Source: Arthrobacter bambusae
GTDB lineage: Bacteria > Actinomycetota > Actinomycetes > Actinomycetales > Micrococcaceae
Direction of reading: 5' to 3'
DNA: 64,000 bases
NCBI RefSeq assembly: GCF_030812595.1
Contig: NZ_JAUSSZ010000003.1
Span: forward strand, 1-64,000
Below, piece by piece: positions 35,224 to 42,734 of this stretch (within the stretch, counting starts at the first letter, position 1; each line of letters opens with the position of its first letter). Both the position numbers and the translations under genes were made by a program. A model generated the notes under the pieces. It was not told the DNA's origin. It made no database searches and saw only the letters and a program-made list of their open reading frames with translations.

Positions 35224-35457
35224 ATGTCCCCCAAGGAATTCACCGAGTCGCTGGGCGCCACGGTTCGCGCGCGCCGCGGATCCCTTAGCCTGAGCCAGTC
35301 GGACCTCGCCGACCTCGCGGGCGTCTCGGAGCGGTTCGTGCGTTTCGTGGAGCAGGGGAAGACCACGGTCCAATTGGAACCCCTCCTCGCCGTGCTTGGG
35401 ACGCTGGGTCTTGAGCTCACGGTGCAGGGCGCGGGCAAGGCAAACAGCCGGTCATGA
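35224..35457 (+). CDS. hipB: HipB-like antitoxin, XRE-family helix-turn-helix
   Basis: A 77-residue DNA-binding protein with an XRE helix-turn-helix (LGATVRARRGSLSLSQSDLADLAGVSERFVRFVEQGK) and the typical C-terminal strand GLELTVQG of HipB/Y4mF-type antitoxins. The ATG at 35224 has GGAAGG six bases upstream. Its stop overlaps the hipA start by four bases (ATGA). It should neutralise HipA and repress the operon; two matching dyads lie upstream. Confidence 0.85.
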   Translation: MSPKEFTESLGATVRARRGSLSLSQSDLADLAGVSERFVRFVEQGKTTVQLEPLLAVLGTLGLELTVQGAGKANSRS

Positions 35458-36647
35458 CATTCCACCGCATCGCCGACGTGTACAAGCAGGGCATCCTGGC
35501 CGCGCGCATCGAGCGCCATGAAGGCGGCACCAAGTTCAGCTACTTGCCGCGGTACCTCGAATCGGGCCGTCCGGCCGTCGCCACGACGCTCCCGCTGACA
35601 ACCGAAGCGGTGTTCACCCCGAGCGGCGCCGTTCCTCCCTACTTCACGGGCCTCCTCCCGGAAGGCCGCCGCCTGAACTCCCTGCGCCGTGCGGTCAAGG
35701 CCAGCGCCGACGACGAACTCGCCCTCCTCATGGGGGCCGGCGGGGACGCCGTGGGCGATGTCCAGACGGTCCCGCACGGCGAGTCGCCCACGGAGGGAGG
35801 CTCCGCCGTCGTGCTTGATTCGAAACTGCCGCTCGATTTCGATGCTTTGCTCGGCGATTCGGGCCTCATCGATCCGGTGGCGTTGGCGGGCGTGCAGGAC
35901 AAATTATCGGCCGGGATGATTTCGCTCCCCGTGGCGCAAGCGGGTAAGCGCTTCATCCTCAAACTCAATGCCCCGGAATTCCCGTTCGTCGTGGAAAACG
36001 AATTCCTGATGTTCCGTTATGCTCGCCGGCTCCGGATCCCGGTGAGTACCGTGCAGTTGGTGCACGACGTCGGAGGGCGGGCCGGGCTGCTGGTGGAGCG
36101 TTTCGATCGCCTCACCGGGGCCGATGGCACTGCGCTTCGCCTCGCCGTCGAGGACGGAGCCCAAGTGCTGGGACTCTACCCGGCGGACAAGTACAGCGTG
36201 CCGTTCGGCGAGGTTTGCGCGGCTTTGGCGGAGCACTGTTCCGCACCCCTGCCGGCGTTGCGGAACCTGGCCATTCAGCTGGCGTTCGCTTGGCTCAGCG
36301 GCAACGGCGACCTCCATGCCAAGAACGTGTCCATGGTGCAGTCACCGCAAGGCGAATACACGATAGCCCCGGTCTACGACATCCCCTCCACAGTGGTCTA
36401 CGGGGACAAGACCCTGGCGCTTGGCATCGGCGGCAAGAAAAGCGGAATCTCCCGGAAACACTTCCTTGCCTGGGCCGCGAAACTCGGGCTGACTGAGCGG
36501 GCAGCGGAGGGAGTCGTGGAACTCGCGCTCAAGGCCTCGGGCCCGCTTATCGCAGAGCTCGACGCCGGCGCCTCACCATTTGGACCGCTGCAGACAAGGG
36601 ACTGGGTCAAGGAGCTCAGGCATCGGCGAAGGCTGATGAGCGGGTAG
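35454..36647 (+). CDS. hipA: HipA-like serine/threonine kinase toxin
   Basis: A 397-residue type II toxin of the HipA kinase family. In E. coli HipA phosphorylates glutamyl-tRNA synthetase and induces persistence. The N-terminal couple domain is followed by the GVQDKLSAGM loop (usually GVQPKLS; here Asp replaces Pro), RFILKLNAPEFP (ATP-binding Lys), the catalytic loop GNGDLHAKN with D286, and YDIPST as the metal-binding segment. All kinase elements look intact. The neighbouring antitoxin is translationally coupled. The target here is not known. Confidence 0.88.
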   Translation: MTFHRIADVYKQGILAARIERHEGGTKFSYLPRYLESGRPAVATTLPLTTEAVFTPSGAVPPYFTGLLPEGRRLNSLRRAVKASADDELALLMGAGGDAVGDVQTVPHGESPTEGGSAVVLDSKLPLDFDALLGDSGLIDPVALAGVQDKLSAGMISLPVAQAGKRFILKLNAPEFPFVVENEFLMFRYARRLRIPVSTVQLVHDVGGRAGLLVERFDRLTGADGTALRLAVEDGAQVLGLYPADKYSVPFGEVCAALAEHCSAPLPALRNLAIQLAFAWLSGNGDLHAKNVSMVQSPQGEYTIAPVYDIPSTVVYGDKTLALGIGGKKSGISRKHFLAWAAKLGLTERAAEGVVELALKASGPLIAELDAGASPFGPLQTRDWVKELRHRRRLMSG

Positions 36648-36807
36648 TGCAACCAGCAAAACGAAATTCAACTATCGCTTATTGAGAAGCCGTTAACAGG
36701 AACCCAATAGTGACATAAGGTGAGGGCACCACACGGTATCTGCGCAGGTCGCAGAGCGGCGGGGCGCAGAAACAACAATTCCATCCGCAGACAAAAGGGA
36801 GATTCTC

Positions 36808-36954
36808 ATGTTGCTTTGGATAGCCATCATTATTGCGGTTCTCTGGCTTCTCGGGTTTATCGGCAACATCGGTGGCGGGTTCATTCACCTGCTTTTGGTT
36901 ATTGCCGTAATCGTCCTGATCTTCCACTTCCTTCGTGGAAGATCGCGCGTATAA
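36808..36954 (+). CDS. lmo0937-type 48-residue membrane peptide
   Basis: A very short gene encoding MLLWIAIIIAVLWLLGFIGN and a second hydrophobic stretch (GGGFIHLLLVIAVIVLIFHF), ending LRGRSRV. This matches the lmo0937/DUF5670 family of two-helix small membrane proteins, often stress-induced. The ATG has AAGGGAGA six bases upstream. A perfect 10-bp inverted repeat (GATCTTCCAC at 36918-36927, GTGGAAGATC at 36935-36944) overlaps the last codons. Confidence 0.8.
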   Translation: MLLWIAIIIAVLWLLGFIGNIGGGFIHLLLVIAVIVLIFHFLRGRSRV

Positions 36955-37081
36955 GCACAAACCGCATTCCGCCACGCGGGCGCCGGGACAGGGCTGCCGA
37001 CGGACCAACCGTCGCCGGTCAATGTGGCGCCGGCTCGTGGCGGTACCACAATATTCACAATATTGCAGACGATCAAGGTCG

Positions 37082-37116
37082 CGTCGTGGTCCTGCGCGAT
37101 ATGCAGGACCACGACG
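37082..37116. terminator. strong hairpin between small membrane gene and convergent serine hydrolase
   Basis: CGTCGTGGTCCTGC (37082-37095) pairs perfectly with GCAGGACCACGACG (37103-37116) around a seven-base loop. It lies 25 bp beyond the serine hydrolase stop on the minus strand and can serve both directions. A smaller dyad CAATATT/AATATTG lies just before it. Confidence 0.7.
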
Positions 37117-37140
37117 TTTCAACCTTGAATCCCGATTCGG

Positions 37141-38280
37141 TCACTCTTTATCCGCCGGGGCCAGTTCGGTGACTGCCTTCCGCACGGCGGCGCTCAACTC
37201 GAGGTTGCGGCATCCGGCACCGCCCGGTTCCGCCTGCTGCGGCACGTACCCGAAGGCGAGTTCATACACAGGGTCGGCGAACCCCAAAGATGCGCTGGCG
37301 CCGTCGTGCCCGAACGCACGGTAGCTGCCGTAAGGCGAGCGGGCATGCGATTTCATGAACACTGTCCCAAAGCAGCTGGTTTCGCCAAACACGCGGTCGA
37401 TGCCGAACACCTGCTCGGCCGTGACGGCCTGGATGGTCTCTTCGCTGAGGAGGGGCGCGACGGAGGGTCGGTCGCCGTCGGCGGCAAGCCCAGTGAGTGC
37501 CGCGGCGTAGACGCGGGCCATGCCTTCGGCGCTGGCGACACCGGCGACCGAACTCAGGCCAGCCGCGCGCACCTCGCGGATATTGGGCAGGTCAAGGATG
37601 TCCCCCACTCCAGAATTAGCCGAAAGACCGAAATGGCTGGCTGGATCGATCCACGGCTGGGAGGGGTCTGCGGCCCACCGGAGGGTGGCGTAGCGGGGCT
37701 CCTCGGACTCAGGCAGGCCCAGGAAAAAGTGGGCGCCCGTGACCGAGCGGATGCGTTGTTCGTAGATTTCCTGGAGCGTGGACCCGGCGATCCGTCGGCA
37801 AAGCTCCTCCATGAAGACGCCGATGGTCAGGGCGTGGTACCCGAAGGCAGTCCCGGGCTTCCAGAGCGGCCGCATCTGCGCGAGCTTGGCGGCGGCCAGC
37901 TCGGAGTTGTTGTATTCCTCGAGGGTGAGTCCGCCTTCGATTCCCAAAAGCCCGGCTTGGTGGGAGAGCAGCTGGGCCACGGTGACGGTGGCTTTCCCTT
38001 CCGCGCCGAATTCGGGCCAGTACTTGACCACTTCCGCATCGAGGTCCAGGAAGCCATCTTGGACCAGCAGAGCGATGACCAGTCCGGAGACTCCCTTGGA
38101 GCAGGAGAAGACCCCGGTGACGGAGTCCGGGCGCCGGTGCGGGCCGCCGCTTACATCCAATACCTTGACGCCCCGGTGGTAAGCCGCGAGCTGGGCCGAA
38201 TATTCCGGATCTTCACTGAGGAAACGGCCAAAGAGTTCAGCGACCGGTTCGAATCCAGGGGCAATCGTCTGTGCATCCAC
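37141..38280 (-). CDS. serine hydrolase (class C beta-lactamase/EstB-like esterase family)
   Basis: A 379-residue penicillin-binding-protein-fold hydrolase without a signal peptide. The SxxK motif is SCSK (about residues 59-62), the second motif is YHA in FGYHALTIGVFMEEL, and the third-box HDGAS replaces KTG. These features match cytosolic esterases and beta-lactamase-like proteins rather than secreted beta-lactamases. Substrate unknown. The gene lies 9 bp downstream of the quinone oxidoreductase gene on the same strand, so gluQRS, oxidoreductase and hydrolase form one leftward unit. Confidence 0.85.
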   Translation of the reverse strand: MDAQTIAPGFEPVAELFGRFLSEDPEYSAQLAAYHRGVKVLDVSGGPHRRPDSVTGVFSCSKGVSGLVIALLVQDGFLDLDAEVVKYWPEFGAEGKATVTVAQLLSHQAGLLGIEGGLTLEEYNNSELAAAKLAQMRPLWKPGTAFGYHALTIGVFMEELCRRIAGSTLQEIYEQRIRSVTGAHFFLGLPESEEPRYATLRWAADPSQPWIDPASHFGLSANSGVGDILDLPNIREVRAAGLSSVAGVASAEGMARVYAAALTGLAADGDRPSVAPLLSEETIQAVTAEQVFGIDRVFGETSCFGTVFMKSHARSPYGSYRAFGHDGASASLGFADPVYELAFGYVPQQAEPGGAGCRNLELSAAVRKAVTELAPADKE

Positions 38281-38289
38281 CCGGACAGC

Positions 38290-39303
38290 CTAGCCGCGGG
38301 CGTCCATTGTCACCACGATCTTGCCCTTGGCGCGCCCCTGCTCCAGCGCAGCGAAAGCGTCGCCGATCTTTTCGAGCGGATAGCTGCTGTCCACAACGGC
38401 TTTCAGTTTCTCCTCGGAAACCAGGCGCGAGAGGAATTTGAGGTCCTCGCCGCTGGGATGCATGAAAAGATAACGGTATTTGACGTTCGCTTCCCTGGCG
38501 CGGCTCCGGATACCGAAGCTTGCAGCCCAGAACAGTGCGGTCATCCAGACCGGAGCGTCAAGGTCCTTCAAGGCCGTCTGCGGTTCAGGCATCCCGGCGA
38601 TGCTGACCACTTTCGAGCCGGGCTTGAGGATCTTGAACGTCTGGTCCAGCGTCTCGCCGCCCACCAGGTCCAAGGCGGCGTCGAAGCCGCTGAGCACTTC
38701 TGTCAGCTTTTCCTTCGTGTAGTCGACGACGGCGTCGGCCCCGAGCCGCCGCACCAGCTCTTCCCCGCGGGGAGACGCGGTGGTGGTCACCTCTGCGCCA
38801 AAGTATTTGGCCAACTGGATGGCAAGGGTTCCTACTCCGCCCGCACCTCCGGAGATGAACAACTTGGTCCCCGGCTTGACCTCCAGCTCGTCGCGCAGTG
38901 CCTGCAACGCGGTCAGGCCTGCCAAGGGAAGGCTCGCGGCCTCGGTGTAGCTGAGCGACCTTGGCATGAGCGCAACGAGATCCTCGTGGACCGCGGCATG
39001 TTCCGCAAAGGCACCCAGCCTGGCCTTGTCTACGCGGGCAAAAACGCGGTCCCCTGTGGCAAAGCGGGTAACACCAGGGCCTACAGCTTCCACGATCCCG
39101 GCCAGTTCGCTTCCGGCCACCAATGGCAGCCTTGGCCGGGTGATCACCCGGACCGCGCCTTCACGCTGTTTGTAGTCCACAGGATTGAGTCCCGCCGCAA
39201 AAACCCTGACCAAGACCTCGCCAGGACCGGCAATCGGTTTGGGGACGTTTTGCAGTTCCATTGCGTCGGCGCCGCCGTAGCGGGTCAGCACATAGGCGAG
39301 CAC
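38290..39303 (-). CDS. NADP-dependent quinone oxidoreductase-like MDR protein
   Basis: A 337-residue medium-chain dehydrogenase/reductase of the zinc-independent quinone oxidoreductase type. The GroES-like N-terminus (PGEVLVRVFAAGLNPVDYKQREG) and the Rossmann motif ISGGAGGVGTLAIQLAKYFGA are clear. Zinc-ligand cysteines of alcohol dehydrogenases are absent. The GTG start directly follows the gluQRS stop (TAAGTG) with AAAGGGG upstream. The substrate is probably a quinone or enone; nothing in the context narrows it. Confidence 0.87.
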   Translation of the reverse strand: MLAYVLTRYGGADAMELQNVPKPIAGPGEVLVRVFAAGLNPVDYKQREGAVRVITRPRLPLVAGSELAGIVEAVGPGVTRFATGDRVFARVDKARLGAFAEHAAVHEDLVALMPRSLSYTEAASLPLAGLTALQALRDELEVKPGTKLFISGGAGGVGTLAIQLAKYFGAEVTTTASPRGEELVRRLGADAVVDYTKEKLTEVLSGFDAALDLVGGETLDQTFKILKPGSKVVSIAGMPEPQTALKDLDAPVWMTALFWAASFGIRSRAREANVKYRYLFMHPSGEDLKFLSRLVSEEKLKAVVDSSYPLEKIGDAFAALEQGRAKGKIVVTMDARG

Positions 39304-40212
39304 TTAGGCCCCTTTCCGGAGGGTCGGTTGCTGAATGCCATTCCATATCCATGGCCCGCGTGGCAAGCGGGCCGGATCAAAGCTACCCAAGGCCTCGCCA
39401 AGCTCGCCGGCCGGCAAGCCGAGCGATTGCAGGATCACGTCCCGCACCTCTCCGGCGGCCAGCCCGACCGCGGCAAGTTCCCCCAGCGTCACTGCACCGT
39501 CGCGCTTGGCCAGGCGGGCGCCGTAGCGATTCAGCACCAAAGGGACATGGGCGTATTCCGGAATGGGCAACCCCAGCAAGGAAGCCAAATAGGCTTGGCG
39601 GGGCGTGGAGGACAGGAGATCGTCTCCACGGACCACTTGGTCCACGCCCTGCTCCGCGTCATCCACCACCACGGCCAAGTTATAGGCAGTGACGCCATCG
39701 TTCCGTCGGAGCACGAAGTCATCCACGACGCCCGTGTATGAGCCATGAAGCCTGTCCTCCACGGTCCATTCAGCAGTTTCGGAGCGGAGCCGGATGGCGG
39801 CCGGTCGGGAAGCCCGGCGGATCTCAAGCTCCGCCGTCGAAAGGTTCCTGCACGTCCCCGGGTACGCGCCTTGCGGCGAGTGCGGGGCAGACGGCGCGTC
39901 CTGGATCTCGCGCCGGGTGCAGAAGCATTCATACGTCAGTCCGGCCTTGGTGAGCCGTTCGATCGCGGCGCCGTACAGCGCGGAACGGGCCGTCTGGCGA
40001 ACGACGGCGCCGTCCCATGTCACGCCGACGGCTTCCAGGTCCCGGAGCTGCACTGCCTCGGCACCGGCGCGGGCGCGGTCGAGGTCCTCGACACGCAGCA
40101 GGAACTGTCGTCCCATGGAACGCGCGAAGAGCCAAGCGAGCATGGCAGTGCGCAGGTTGCCCACGTGGAGTTCGCCAGAGGGGCTCGGGGCAAAGCGGCC
40201 AGCGGAAGTCAT
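39304..40212 (-). CDS. gluQ: glutamyl-Q tRNA(Asp) synthetase
   Basis: A 302-residue truncated class I glutamyl-tRNA synthetase paralogue lacking the anticodon-binding domain. It attaches glutamate to queuosine in tRNA(Asp). The HIGH-type motif is SGELHVGNLR after RFAPSP, the KMSKS equivalent is LAKRDGAVT, and the zinc site is CFC with YPGTC. Length and order fit GluQRS. The ATG at 40212 is divergent from the cold-shock-like gene. It leads the leftward unit with the oxidoreductase and hydrolase. Confidence 0.92.
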   Translation of the reverse strand: MTSAGRFAPSPSGELHVGNLRTAMLAWLFARSMGRQFLLRVEDLDRARAGAEAVQLRDLEAVGVTWDGAVVRQTARSALYGAAIERLTKAGLTYECFCTRREIQDAPSAPHSPQGAYPGTCRNLSTAELEIRRASRPAAIRLRSETAEWTVEDRLHGSYTGVVDDFVLRRNDGVTAYNLAVVVDDAEQGVDQVVRGDDLLSSTPRQAYLASLLGLPIPEYAHVPLVLNRYGARLAKRDGAVTLGELAAVGLAAGEVRDVILQSLGLPAGELGEALGSFDPARLPRGPWIWNGIQQPTLRKGA

Positions 40213-40340
40213 GGCACAAGACTATGCGCCGCCGGGCGTGCCTGCATGACCAGGGCACAGGCCCGGGGCACTGGGTCCCGGTCACGTGGGACTTTAATTA
40301 TGGAATTACATACGTTTAGTTTCCAAAGAAAGGACCAACG

Positions 40341-40565
40341 TTGAGCTCAGCCCGAGTCACGGCGACGGTTTCCTTCTGGAAAGCCGAGGAAGGCTGGGGG
40401 GAACTTGTTCTTCCTGACGGGAAGAAATGTTTCGGACATTTCTCGGTCATCCAGCAATCGGGCGGCTACCGGTCCCTCGAAGCCGGCGATACGGTGGAGC
40501 TCGAATGGACGGCCGTCGTTCAAGATGAGTACGACTATGTCGCCGTGTGGATTCAGCCTCTCTGA
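40341..40565 (+). CDS. cold-shock-domain-like small protein
   Basis: A 74-residue single OB-fold protein resembling the cold-shock domain. TATVSFWKAEEGWGELVLPD takes the place of the RNP1 strand, FGHFSVIQQSGGYRSLEAGDTVELEW the rest. RNP1 is diverged (GWGELVL rather than KGFGFI), so nucleic-acid binding may differ. The TTG start has AAAGGA seven bases upstream; the preceding 50 bases are unusually AT-rich, as in cold-shock leaders. A strong terminator follows. Confidence 0.75.
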   Translation: MSSARVTATVSFWKAEEGWGELVLPDGKKCFGHFSVIQQSGGYRSLEAGDTVELEWTAVVQDEYDYVAVWIQPL

Positions 40566-40583
40566 GCACAACCCAGGCAGCAC

Positions 40584-40630
40584 AAGAGCCCCTCAGCTAC
40601 CGCAACGCGTTCGGTGGCTCAGGGGCTCTT
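40584..40630 (+). terminator. terminator after the cold-shock-like gene
   Basis: AAGAGCCCCTCAGCTACCG (40584-40602) pairs with CGGTGGCTCAGGGGCTCTT (40612-40630) with two mismatches. It lies 18 bp after the stop codon and ends in CTCTTA. Confidence 0.75.
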
Positions 40631-40967
40631 ATGGTGATGCCGGCCGCCCTCAATGGCGACGCCGGCGGGTGCGGAAAGACAATGCTGTGAACAAGAGTCA
40701 TTCAGCGGCTGCGTCCTTGCGGGACGGTGTTTCGGGGTGCCGGGTGGTGTGCCGGAGGGTCCCTAGCCTGCGGGTCCGGCGGTAGCCTTTCCCCTTGTTG
40801 CCACCATTTCAACAGGAACCCTGCAGTTGGCGCAACGGACGCAATGGTCACTGGTCAATCTGACTAATTTCCCGTCAGAAGATGGACAGCGAATGGTCAC
40901 TTTGCCGATTGGACCCCGGGAGGAGTCCTTGCTGCGGGCGCAACTCAGCCGGAGCCGGCCCTGGGCG
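40631..40967. other. 337-bp region with only a candidate small gene
   Basis: No established gene. A possible 45-codon cysteine-containing ORF on the minus strand (40763-40900) is listed separately. The rest shows nothing recognisable. Confidence 0.4.
40763..40900 (-). CDS. candidate 45-residue cysteine-rich (zinc-ribbon-like) protein
   Basis: The minus strand encodes a 45-residue frame beginning VTIRCPSSDGKLVRLTSD and containing HCVRCANCRVPVEM. Cysteines at 5, 20, 23 and 26 could bind zinc. The GTG start has no clear ribosome-binding site, and the spacing is not a standard CxxC-CxxC ribbon. It lies downstream of the Gfo/Idh gene on the same strand (67-bp gap). It could be a chance frame. Confidence 0.3.
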   Translation of the reverse strand: MTIRCPSSDGKLVRLTSDHCVRCANCRVPVEMVATRGKATAGPAG

Positions 40968-42053
40968 TCACCTGGCGGGCGTTAGAACTCTTGCCGCCAA
41001 CTGCGCCTTCACACTGATTTCTGCTGCTTTGAGGGCGTGCTCCTGCGTCATGGCGTTTTCCGTGCGGTCCAGGCAGTCGCGGACAAAAGCCCCGAAAAAC
41101 GGGTAGCCCACGCGGCCGGTTGCATTGATGTGCTGTTCGCCCTCGTGGTTGACCAGGAACACGTGGCCGCCGCCCTCGTCGGTGCCGATGTTGATGTACT
41201 TCCGGAGTTCGATGTAGCCGTCCGTGCCGAGAATGATGGTTCGGCCATCGCCCCACGTGCGCAGGCCATCGGGCGTGAACCAGTCGACCCGCACGAACCC
41301 GGTGGTGCCGTTGTCCATCACGATTTGAGCATTCCCAAAGTCCTCGAACTCCGGGTGCTCTGGATGCGCATAATTTGCTACGGAGGCGCTGACAACGTCC
41401 GCGTGTGAAGCCCCGGTGAAATAGAGCATCTGTTCGAAGTTGTGGCTACCAATGTCGCAGAGAATGCCGCCGAACTTTTCGCGTTCGTAGAACCAGTCCG
41501 GACGCGTATCCAAGCCGCCGATGCGGTGTGGTCCGAGGCCGATTACTTCAAGCACCTTGCCGATGGCGCCGCGCTCAATTAATTGTCCGGCCAGAACCGC
41601 GGCCTCAACGTGAATCCGTTCAGAGTAATACACCGCATACTTGCGGCCGGTGCGGGCACAAGCCGCACGGACGGCCTCAAGTTGTTCGAGGGTGGTCAGT
41701 GGCGTTTTGTCGGTGAAATAGTCTTTGCCGGCGGCCATCACCCGGAGACCCAGATCCGCCCGTTCGGAGGGTACCGCCGCACCGGCCACCAACCGCACCT
41801 CGGGATCCGCGAGCACCTCCGCTTCGCTGGAAGCAGCCCTGACTTGGGGAAACTTTTGCCGGAAGGCCTCAACCTTGGATTGATCGGGGTCAAAGACCCA
41901 TTTGAGCGTGGCCCCGGCGCCGATCAACCCCTCGCTCATTCCGTAGATGTGGCCGTGGTCCAGACACACCGCCGCGAACACGAATTCGCCTGGCCCGACT
42001 ACCGGCTGCGGCATAGGAGCAGGTGCATAATTCGCGCCTTCTGATGCAGTCAT
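40968..42053 (-). CDS. Gfo/Idh/MocA-family oxidoreductase
   Basis: A 361-residue NAD(P)-dependent sugar or inositol dehydrogenase-type protein. The N-terminal Rossmann part runs FVFAAVCLDHGHIYGMSEGLIGAGATL. The usual EKP motif is replaced by DKTPLTT, and the catalytic-domain segment GGILCDIGSHNFEQMLYF carries the expected Asp and His. The ATG at 42053 has GAGAGG six bases upstream; a GTG directly before it is in frame. Substrate unknown. It is divergent from an Lrp-type regulator across a region with a perfect 21-bp palindrome. Confidence 0.85.
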   Translation of the reverse strand: MTASEGANYAPAPMPQPVVGPGEFVFAAVCLDHGHIYGMSEGLIGAGATLKWVFDPDQSKVEAFRQKFPQVRAASSEAEVLADPEVRLVAGAAVPSERADLGLRVMAAGKDYFTDKTPLTTLEQLEAVRAACARTGRKYAVYYSERIHVEAAVLAGQLIERGAIGKVLEVIGLGPHRIGGLDTRPDWFYEREKFGGILCDIGSHNFEQMLYFTGASHADVVSASVANYAHPEHPEFEDFGNAQIVMDNGTTGFVRVDWFTPDGLRTWGDGRTIILGTDGYIELRKYINIGTDEGGGHVFLVNHEGEQHINATGRVGYPFFGAFVRDCLDRTENAMTQEHALKAAEISVKAQLAARVLTPAR

Positions 42054-42096
42054 CACTACCCTCTCTTAGTCGTTGAACGTGCCCGCGGATGCGTGA

Positions 42097-42123
42097 CCCG
42101 CTTCTCGTAGAAGTGCGGGTCGC
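42097..42123. promoter_or_regulatory. hairpin in the Gfo/Idh leader region
   Basis: GACCCGC and GCGGGTC form the outer arms and TTCT/AGAA the inner arms, around CGT. It lies 44-70 bases upstream of the Gfo/Idh start and may be part of its 5' leader. Confidence 0.35.
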
Positions 42124-42221
42124 GTTGGACAAGCGTTCCAGCGCGATAGTAGCCCTCGCCGGCGGAAAGCGGCAGGGTCACTCAGGCCGCCCGGCAGCAA
42201 TTGTGCGGAAGAATGGGGACT

Positions 42222-42242
42222 GGCTGGTCATTTTGACCAGCC
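42222..42242. promoter_or_regulatory. Lrp/AsnC operator candidate GGCTGGTCA-TTT-TGACCAGCC
   Basis: A perfect 21-bp dyad with 9-base arms and an AT centre lies 34 bases upstream of the Lrp-type regulator start. The form is usual for Lrp/AsnC sites. It can control the regulator itself and the divergent Gfo/Idh gene. Confidence 0.6.
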
Positions 42243-42275
42243 GATCTTCGACGACTAGGCAGAAGGCGGGCCGTC

Positions 42276-42734
42276 ATGCAGGAATTGGACTCAACGGACA
42301 AGCGGATCCTTGCCGCGCTTGACGACGATCCCCGGGTTCCGATCATGGTTCTCGCCCAGCGCTTGGGCTTGGCACGCGGAACGGTCCAGTCGCGCCTGGA
42401 GCGCATGTCGGCGTCGGGCGCTTTGCGTCCGAACAGCAGCCGGGTACTGCCTTCGGCGCTGGGCCGGGGCGTTGCGGCCGCAGTGAGCGCGGAGTTGGAT
42501 CAAAGTCGGCTGAACGAAGCGATCGCCGCCTTGCGCGACATTCCCGAAGTGCTCGAATGCCACGCACCGGCCGGCGATACCGACCTCATCATCCGCGTGG
42601 TCGCCGCGAGCCCGGACGACCTGTACAGGGTGTCCGAAGAGATCCGGCTCTGTCCGGGCATCGTGCGGACCTCCACCAGCATGTTCCTGCGCGAAGTCAT
42701 TCCGTACAGGACGACGGGGTTGCTGCGGGCCTGA
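42276..42734 (+). CDS. Lrp/AsnC-family transcriptional regulator
   Basis: A 152-residue regulator. The N-terminal helix-turn-helix ([41 protein letters not shown]) is followed by the RAM effector domain ([28 protein letters not shown]). An autoregulatory palindrome lies upstream. The whole gene is overlapped in antisense by the read-through end of the HNH gene on the other strand. The effector is probably an amino acid. Confidence 0.88.
   Translation: MQELDSTDKRILAALDDDPRVPIMVLAQRLGLARGTVQSRLERMSASGALRPNSSRVLPSALGRGVAAAVSAELDQSRLNEAIAALRDIPEVLECHAPAGDTDLIIRVVAASPDDLYRVSEEIRLCPGIVRTSTSMFLREVIPYRTTGLLRA

Noticed and set aside
37306..39741. 811-codon open frame on the plus strand across the serine hydrolase, oxidoreductase and gluQRS
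   Set aside because: The minus strand carries three recognisable genes with catalytic motifs. The plus frame is a shadow.
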